A DNA stretch of 64,000 nucleotides from JBFMGS01 sp040752635 (lineage in GTDB: Bacteria > Bacillota > SHA-98 > UBA4971): assembly GCA_040752635.1 (NCBI GenBank), contig JBFMGS010000002.1, forward strand, positions 37,221-101,220, in the 5' to 3' direction. How positions within the stretch are numbered: the stretch's first letter is position 1; each line of letters starts with the position of its first letter. The notes under the pieces are model-generated. The model saw only the letters and a program-made list of their open reading frames with translations. It did not search any database and was not told the origin of the DNA. A program made the position numbers and the translations under genes. Of this stretch, positions 59,554 through 64,000 are shown piece by piece.

Positions 59554-61581
59554 CTATTCGACTACTGTCACGGTCGCATGACCCAACGAGCTACTAATGG
59601 CTGGGACAGGATCTCCCTTGAGCAATACGTTTTCCAGTGCGATACGGCACTCGCCTGGAGCTTTCGCCCTAAAGCTGATGTACGCAAGCACGCCGGAAAC
59701 ATCCTGGCGTTTTGTAAGGCGCCCGCCCACGCCTCCTATGAGCCCCGACGAGTTGTCAATCACCCCTTCCCTCCAGTATGGCATCGCCATTTCCTCCACG
59801 AATACAGTCCCTCTGGACACCGAGATGGCTTCAAGCACCAATGCGTCGAAACGAAGGTCGAACATCGCTTCCTGCAGGCCTTTGAGATTTCTCGCAAGCA
59901 CCTCGACGGTGAAGAACTGCCCCGACTTAAGGGGCACGGCCGGCGCGACTACCAGCACCCTCGATAAAAGCTCCGGCACGCGCACCTCGGCGGAGGCAAA
60001 CGTGTCTTCCGTGCTGCGGGATGTCACCTTCACCATGTAGTCGAAACTCCCGATTTCGCCGGTGGGTACTACCTGCCATAGCATCTCACAGGTTTCACCA
60101 GGTGCCACCTGCCCGGGGAACTTGGATGCCTTTTCGCGAGGCGCAAGCCCAAGCCCCTGGCTGAGAGCAAGCGTCGTCTTGACACCGTAGGCCGGCGCGC
60201 CGCCCATGTTCTTGATGATGGCCTTCAGCTTAAGCGGGTATGGGTCGTACTCGTCGCCTCTCACCGCAAATCCCGGCGGTGCCTGGATCTTCACGGCAAG
60301 CTTGGGTGGAGCAAGAACCCGAACCGTGCGGTGCACCTGGTTGCGCTCGGCGTTCTCAGCCTCGACCGCCACGGAATACCTGAATTCAGCCTGATCCCGT
60401 ACCTCCGGCGCGACCTCCCACGCTACCTGTGCTGTCTGGCCTGGCGCCAGGTCGCCCAGCACGCTTGACCCCTGCTTGCCCGACACAAGCGTCAGTCCGC
60501 CCGGCAACTCCAAGGCAATCCGCACGTTCAGGGCGACTGTCGGCCCGCTGTTCTCCACGTATGCCACTATAGGGAAAGTCGCGGGCCTGTCCTTGCCGCA
60601 TGTGACCTCGGCAGGCGAGGTCACGCCAATAGACAGCACGCCTGGAGCAATGCTGATACCCCCCATCCCGTAGAGGGTAGTGTATTCCCTTGAATCACCG
60701 GGCGCGAGGGGCGCAGGATCCCAGTAAAGGGCAATCGCGCTATCGAGTTCGTACTCACCCGCTCGCGTAAAGTCGCGCCCGGGCACAAAGTCCACATCCC
60801 ACACTCCGTCCGCGAGGCTCCCCCAGTTGGTGACTATCACCCGGTCAGGCGGCGTGGCATCTGCTCCCGCGAGCGTGCCCTGGCTTGTCACTGACGGGCT
60901 CGAAAGCGAATCAAAAGCCTGCCAGAAGTGGGGCATATCGCTGGAGCCAAAAGCCATGTCAGAGAGGATCGCCTTGTCCTTCGCCCTGAAGGGAGCTCCA
61001 TCGTTTGCGCCGAGCATCGTATCGAGCATGACGCGAGCCCCTACGGCGTGCTCCACCGGCCCCTGGTTTGTCACGATGTACGTGATCCTGGCGGTGTCGT
61101 GGAGCCCGGTCGTTGTGCTTCTTACAATTGAGAGCACCTGGGAGACCTCGATGTCGCCGAACCTCCATGTTGCGACAATGCTCTCCCTGCCTGAAAGCTC
61201 CGGCCCGGAAACCCTGACCCCGTAGTTTGCTCCTTTGCCTGCCCGCCGCTCGGTCTTGCCGCCGAAAACGTAGTCCACTCCATCCACCCTGATGGTGGTA
61301 TACGACGTCCAGGGCCGAGGATGCCCGTATACGAGGGGCTTGTTGTCATCCCCGGGGTTCAACGGATCACCGCCTGTGGAATCCACAGCATACCTTGCAG
61401 TCGCGTCGTCCGTTCTATTGACGAATATCTTTATGTAGTGGTTACGGACCTCGAGATTGGGGCTATCCCCCGCTTCGGTCGAACCCTGACCTGAAGCTGC
61501 CATGCTGGCGGCTAACACCGCTATCGCAGCCGCCGCCAGCACAAGAGAGACCCGCGAGCGCCGTGTTGTGAGGCCGGACAC
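59554..61581 (-). CDS. Secreted multidomain protein with C-terminal cohesin-like domain
   Basis: The 675-residue precursor has a signal peptide (about 8-32), a large N-terminal domain (about 40-320, unknown), two immunoglobulin-like CARDB/DUF11-type domains (about 325-535) and a C-terminal domain of about 130 residues. The Ig-like part includes 'VAYVENSGPTVALNVRI' and LKAIIKNMGGAPAYGVKT. The C-terminal domain has the cohesin pattern: SGQFFTVEVLARNLKGLQEAMFDLRF with 'VLAYISFRAKAPGECRIAL'. No dockerin or glycoside hydrolase is seen nearby, so a cellulosome role is unlikely; the fold may hold envelope proteins together. It lies between tonB and the SLH gene. Confidence 0.8.
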   Translation of the reverse strand: MSGLTTRRSRVSLVLAAAAIAVLAASMAASGQGSTEAGDSPNLEVRNHYIKIFVNRTDDATARYAVDSTGGDPLNPGDDNKPLVYGHPRPWTSYTTIRVDGVDYVFGGKTERRAGKGANYGVRVSGPELSGRESIVATWRFGDIEVSQVLSIVRSTTTGLHDTARITYIVTNQGPVEHAVGARVMLDTMLGANDGAPFRAKDKAILSDMAFGSSDMPHFWQAFDSLSSPSVTSQGTLAGADATPPDRVIVTNWGSLADGVWDVDFVPGRDFTRAGEYELDSAIALYWDPAPLAPGDSREYTTLYGMGGISIAPGVLSIGVTSPAEVTCGKDRPATFPIVAYVENSGPTVALNVRIALELPGGLTLVSGKQGSSVLGDLAPGQTAQVAWEVAPEVRDQAEFRYSVAVEAENAERNQVHRTVRVLAPPKLAVKIQAPPGFAVRGDEYDPYPLKLKAIIKNMGGAPAYGVKTTLALSQGLGLAPREKASKFPGQVAPGETCEMLWQVVPTGEIGSFDYMVKVTSRSTEDTFASAEVRVPELLSRVLVVAPAVPLKSGQFFTVEVLARNLKGLQEAMFDLRFDALVLEAISVSRGTVFVEEMAMPYWREGVIDNSSGLIGGVGGRLTKRQDVSGVLAYISFRAKAPGECRIALENVLLKGDPVPAISSSLGHATVTVVE

Positions 61582-61644
61582 CGTCTCACCCCCTGGAAAG
61601 AAGCTCGGGATGCCCTTGTGGCATCACCGACGCGTTTGGCCGAT

Positions 61645-62805
61645 TCAGTCCCCAAGTACGGTCACCCCCCAGAAGGTGACCTCCACTGATTTCTTGCGGA
61701 AAGCTATACGCACCGACAGGCGATAGGGCCAACCTATGGCCTGGAACCGCCAACCCCGCAAGACAGCCCTCATGGCCTGTTCATCGAGGCGCGAGTCCCC
61801 TGATCCCGAGACAATCAGGGCCTCGCTCACGTTGCCCGCGGAATCGACCGTGACCGCCAGTCCAACGACACCCTCGACCCCTTCGTTCAAAGGGTTCTTC
61901 GGGTAGACGGGAGGCACACCCGAAAGAACCAAGGATTGCCCCGTGCCGAATTCCTCCCCGCGGGGCTTTGGCGGCACGACAGGTTTAGCAGGTTCAGAAG
62001 TCCCTGGCCCTGAAGGCCCGGCAGGTTCGTGCCCGACCCCGGCGCCGATCGAGGTCGGGGTTCTGGCTTCTCCCGCCCCTGATAGCGCTTCCCGGCTTTC
62101 CTGGGACCTTCCGGATGCAGGGCCCGGTTGAGCCTCGCCCGTGCCGGGGCTGCTTCCAGCAGCGGCGGCAGGCTCACTGGCAGCAAGCCGATTCCCGCTG
62201 GACGGAACAGGGGCCGTCTCATTGGACTTGGCGGTCAGTACCTTTTCTTCAGCCTGCACCGATGATGCAGGCCCTGTCGAACCGGTTGCAGGACCGGGCG
62301 GCGTCTCCTTGGGTCCAGATTGCGGGCCCGGTCTTGGCGTCGGGGGTTGCCCCTGCGGCTTGGGCTTCGGTTCGGGTTTTGCCTGCTCTCCTGCTGTTTT
62401 CGGTGCCGGCACAGGTTCCGGTTCGGGCTTGGGCTGCTGTTTTGGCGCAGGCTTCGGCGCCGGTTCGGGTTCAGGCCGGGGCGCGGGTTTGGGCGCAGGC
62501 TTCGGCTGATCTTTAGAAGCCGTCGCCGGCTTTACGGTTACACTGGTTTCCGGCCCGGTCTGGCTGCCCTTCGCTTGACTCGCCCGCGCCTTCGGCTCGG
62601 GCGCACTGGAGACGTTCCCCTCCGGGCTTCCCTCTCTCGGCGTCTCGAGCGTCTGCGCTATCTCGCCGAATTCTATGGGATATATGGGATAGATGACGGC
62701 GGTGCCTGGAAGCGCCACCGGGATGAGGAGGATCGCCGCAGCATGTATCAAGAGCGACGCTACGATCGATACCCCCATACGGGACCTTTCGTTCCGGCGC
62801 TTCAT
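61645..62805 (-). CDS. tonB: TonB-type energy transducer
   Basis: The 386-residue protein has an N-terminal membrane helix (about 9-32; SIVASLLIHAAAILLIPVAL, with the His found in TonB/TolA anchors) and a very long Pro/Lys/Glu-rich linker (about 85-290). It ends in a TonB domain (VYPKNPLNEGVEGVVGLAVT, then LDEQAMRAVLRGWRFQ). TonB spans the periplasm and transmits proton-motive force from ExbBD to outer-membrane receptors. ATG at 62805 follows GGGGG by eight bases. No TonB-dependent receptor is in the window. A TonB protein in a sporulating Firmicute points to a diderm envelope. Confidence 0.9.
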   Translation of the reverse strand: MKRRNERSRMGVSIVASLLIHAAAILLIPVALPGTAVIYPIYPIEFGEIAQTLETPREGSPEGNVSSAPEPKARASQAKGSQTGPETSVTVKPATASKDQPKPAPKPAPRPEPEPAPKPAPKQQPKPEPEPVPAPKTAGEQAKPEPKPKPQGQPPTPRPGPQSGPKETPPGPATGSTGPASSVQAEEKVLTAKSNETAPVPSSGNRLAASEPAAAAGSSPGTGEAQPGPASGRSQESREALSGAGEARTPTSIGAGVGHEPAGPSGPGTSEPAKPVVPPKPRGEEFGTGQSLVLSGVPPVYPKNPLNEGVEGVVGLAVTVDSAGNVSEALIVSGSGDSRLDEQAMRAVLRGWRFQAIGWPYRLSVRIAFRKKSVEVTFWGVTVLGD

Positions 62806-62854
62806 CCTCTCCACCCCCTGTCGTATGCAGGTCGATCTCTGCCCGGCACTTGCA

Positions 62855-63259
62855 TTACCTCTGCTTCTCGGCAGCGAGAGCAAGACGCGTCGCGCCTGCC
62901 AGCCGAGCTGCGTCCATGACCTCAACGAGCCTGGAGTACTTCGTAACACTGTCGGCTCTTATAATCACGACTTCGTTGGGGTCCTTTTGGATGCGGTCTT
63001 CGATATCCGCTTTCAGCTTTGCAAGCGTCGTCTTCCGGTCGTTCAAGTATAGCTCGCCGGACCTATCTATCGCCACCACTATCCTCGTGCCTTCCTGGGG
63101 GGTTGCGGTGGCCGCCCTAGGCAGCCTGATGCTGAGGCCGGCGGGATTGGTGCGAAATGTCGTAAAGAGCATGAAGAACACGATGAGGAAGGTCATCACG
63201 TCTACCATCGGTATTATCTCAACCCGAGGCCTTTTGCGGTTGCTTCTGCGGAAGTTCAC
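62855..63259 (-). CDS. exbD: ExbD/TolR family biopolymer transport protein
   Basis: The 134-residue protein has one N-terminal membrane helix carrying the conserved aspartate (IIPMVDVMTFLIVFFMLFTTF) and a periplasmic ExbD domain (RIVVAIDRSGELYLND). With ExbB it forms the proton-driven motor for TonB. GTG at 63259 overlaps the end of exbB by 41 bases. Confidence 0.95.
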   Translation of the reverse strand: MNFRRSNRKRPRVEIIPMVDVMTFLIVFFMLFTTFRTNPAGLSIRLPRAATATPQEGTRIVVAIDRSGELYLNDRKTTLAKLKADIEDRIQKDPNEVVIIRADSVTKYSRLVEVMDAARLAGATRLALAAEKQR

Positions 63260-63872
63260 CCTCCCTCACCCCTTCCGAAAGGAGGTTCACCAGGCTCGAC
63301 CCGAACTCACCCATCTCAAGGATTCGCCTGTCTATGAGGCTCGTTATATACACGTGGAGGACAAATGCTGGTGCAGCAATGGTGAGCCCCGCTGCCGTCG
63401 TGATGAGAGCTTCGGCTATGCCCGCTGAAAGCGCGCCCGCCTCAAGCAGTTGCGGAGTCTCAGCTAGAACGCGGAAGTTCTTGATGAGGCCGAGCACGGT
63501 GCCGAGCAGCCCGAGCAGAGGCGCGACTGTAACTACCATGTCGAGTATCGGGAGGTGATTCTCGAGAAGAAACACCTCGCGGTCACCTGCGGCTCGAATC
63601 TCGGCTTCGAGCTCTGCCCTCGGACGGCTGGCGTTCGTAAGCGCCGCGGCTGCGAGCGATCCGATCTGCCCTTTCAGCCTCTGCACTGCGGTGATAGCAT
63701 CCGCCATCCGGTTGCGCTCGACCGCAATGGAGATGAGCCTGAGCGCTCGCTCGGGATCTTGCGAGGTTCGGAGCAGGTACAGGATACGTTCGAAAGCAAC
63801 AGCCAGAGCTAAGACTGAGCACAGAAGCAGCGGTATCATGACAGGGCCGCCCTTAATGAGAACGTCAACCAT
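63219..63872 (-). CDS. exbB: ExbB/TolQ family proton channel protein
   Basis: The 217-residue protein has three membrane helices and the MotA/TolQ/ExbB core: 'PILDMVVTVAPLLGLLGTVLGLI' region and EALITTAAGLTIAAPAFVLH. Near the N-terminus is MIPLLLCSVLALAVAFER, typical of ExbB. ATG at 63872 has GGAGG eight bases upstream; a TTG at 63887 is less likely. Its start overlaps the stop of the gene that runs in from the right edge. Confidence 0.95.
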   Translation of the reverse strand: MVDVLIKGGPVMIPLLLCSVLALAVAFERILYLLRTSQDPERALRLISIAVERNRMADAITAVQRLKGQIGSLAAAALTNASRPRAELEAEIRAAGDREVFLLENHLPILDMVVTVAPLLGLLGTVLGLIKNFRVLAETPQLLEAGALSAGIAEALITTAAGLTIAAPAFVLHVYITSLIDRRILEMGEFGSSLVNLLSEGVREGELPQKQPQKASG

Positions 63873-64000
63873 GTCTGGTTCCTCCAATCAGGTTTGGCTC
63901 ATATGCTCCTTTTACGGTCTTTTCGACAAAGATCTCCAAACTTCCTTCAGGCGTTCCAGAAACCTGCAGTGATACCACGCAAAACGGTCTGCCATTTATT
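63865..64000 (-). CDS. C-terminal end of an unknown gene at the right edge
   Basis: A minus-strand frame is open from the window edge to a TGA at 63865-63867 and encodes 44 residues, including INGRPFCVVSLQVSGTPEG and ending GGTRHG. The stop lies eight bases inside exbB, the overlap style of the rest of this operon, so it is probably the last part of the gene before exbB. No family can be assigned from so short a piece. Confidence 0.5.
   Translation of the reverse strand, partial: INGRPFCVVSLQVSGTPEGSLEIFVEKTVKGAYEPNLIGGTRHG

Noticed and set aside
59554..61581. Cellulosome scaffoldin
   Set aside because: Only one cohesin-like domain, no dockerin, no carbohydrate-binding module and no glycoside hydrolase nearby.

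Overview
The window is a GC-rich piece of a Bacillota (Firmicute) chromosome. Sporulation genes (spoIIGA-sigE, spoVS, a SpoVD-type penicillin-binding protein) sit inside a complete-looking division and cell-wall (dcw) cluster. The right end encodes ExbB, ExbD and a TonB-type protein beside an S-layer-homology (SLH) coiled-coil protein. That combination suggests a spore-forming lineage with an outer membrane (diderm), such as Limnochordia or relatives. The lineage is inferred from gene content, not from a marker phylogeny. No rRNA, tRNA, CRISPR array or insertion sequence was recognised. One run of 100 N (21612-21711) truncates spoVS.

Almost everything from 57.2 kb down to 0.26 kb is read on the minus strand. 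From right to left: (1) 63.9-58.1 kb, an envelope operon (edge gene - exbB - exbD - tonB - secreted cohesin-like protein - SLH coiled-coil protein). (2) 57.2-45.9 kb, corA and rlmN, then fhaA-fhaB-prpC-rodA-pbpA-prkC-rsgA-rpe and a class II aldolase. This joins the actinobacterial pknB-cluster order to the firmicute prpC-prkC-rsgA-rpe order. (3) 45.9-39.9 kb, a plus-strand island (ABC-2 exporter, a secreted protein of unknown function, a PucR regulator, an MFS transporter). (4) 39.7-33.6 kb, an operon with an MtnA-like sugar-1-phosphate isomerase, a uridine-phosphorylase-like enzyme, a CUT1-type ABC importer without its own ATPase, and an MTAP-like phosphorylase. (5) 33.2-22.1 kb, an FtsH-like protease with a small partner, then cinA, a phosphoesterase, thpR, recA, recX, rny, an unknown gene and ymdB. 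(6) 22-20.9 kb, spoVS and an acetyltransferase. (7) 20.6-0.26 kb, mraZ-rsmH-ftsL-spoVD-murE-murF-mraY-ftsW-murG-murC-murB-murA-ftsQ-DUF881-sbp-ftsA-ftsZ-spoIIGA-sigE, without murD.

The most interesting reading concerns regions 2-4. Two nucleoside phosphorylases, an MtnA-like isomerase, a class II aldolase, a sugar-type importer and a PucR regulator could form a nucleoside or 5'-deoxynucleoside salvage route. Its end products would be DHAP plus a small aldehyde. Also worth attention are a run of three abutting hairpins in the 5' leader of rny, behind a good promoter, and rny itself lacking any standard start codon near its Shine-Dalgarno. A 117-bp element with 19-bp inverted ends, a Spo0A-box promoter ahead of spoIIGA, and an MraZ operator embedded in the mraZ start are further points. 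Starts were chosen mainly from Shine-Dalgarno spacing; family names come from recognising motifs by eye, without database searches.
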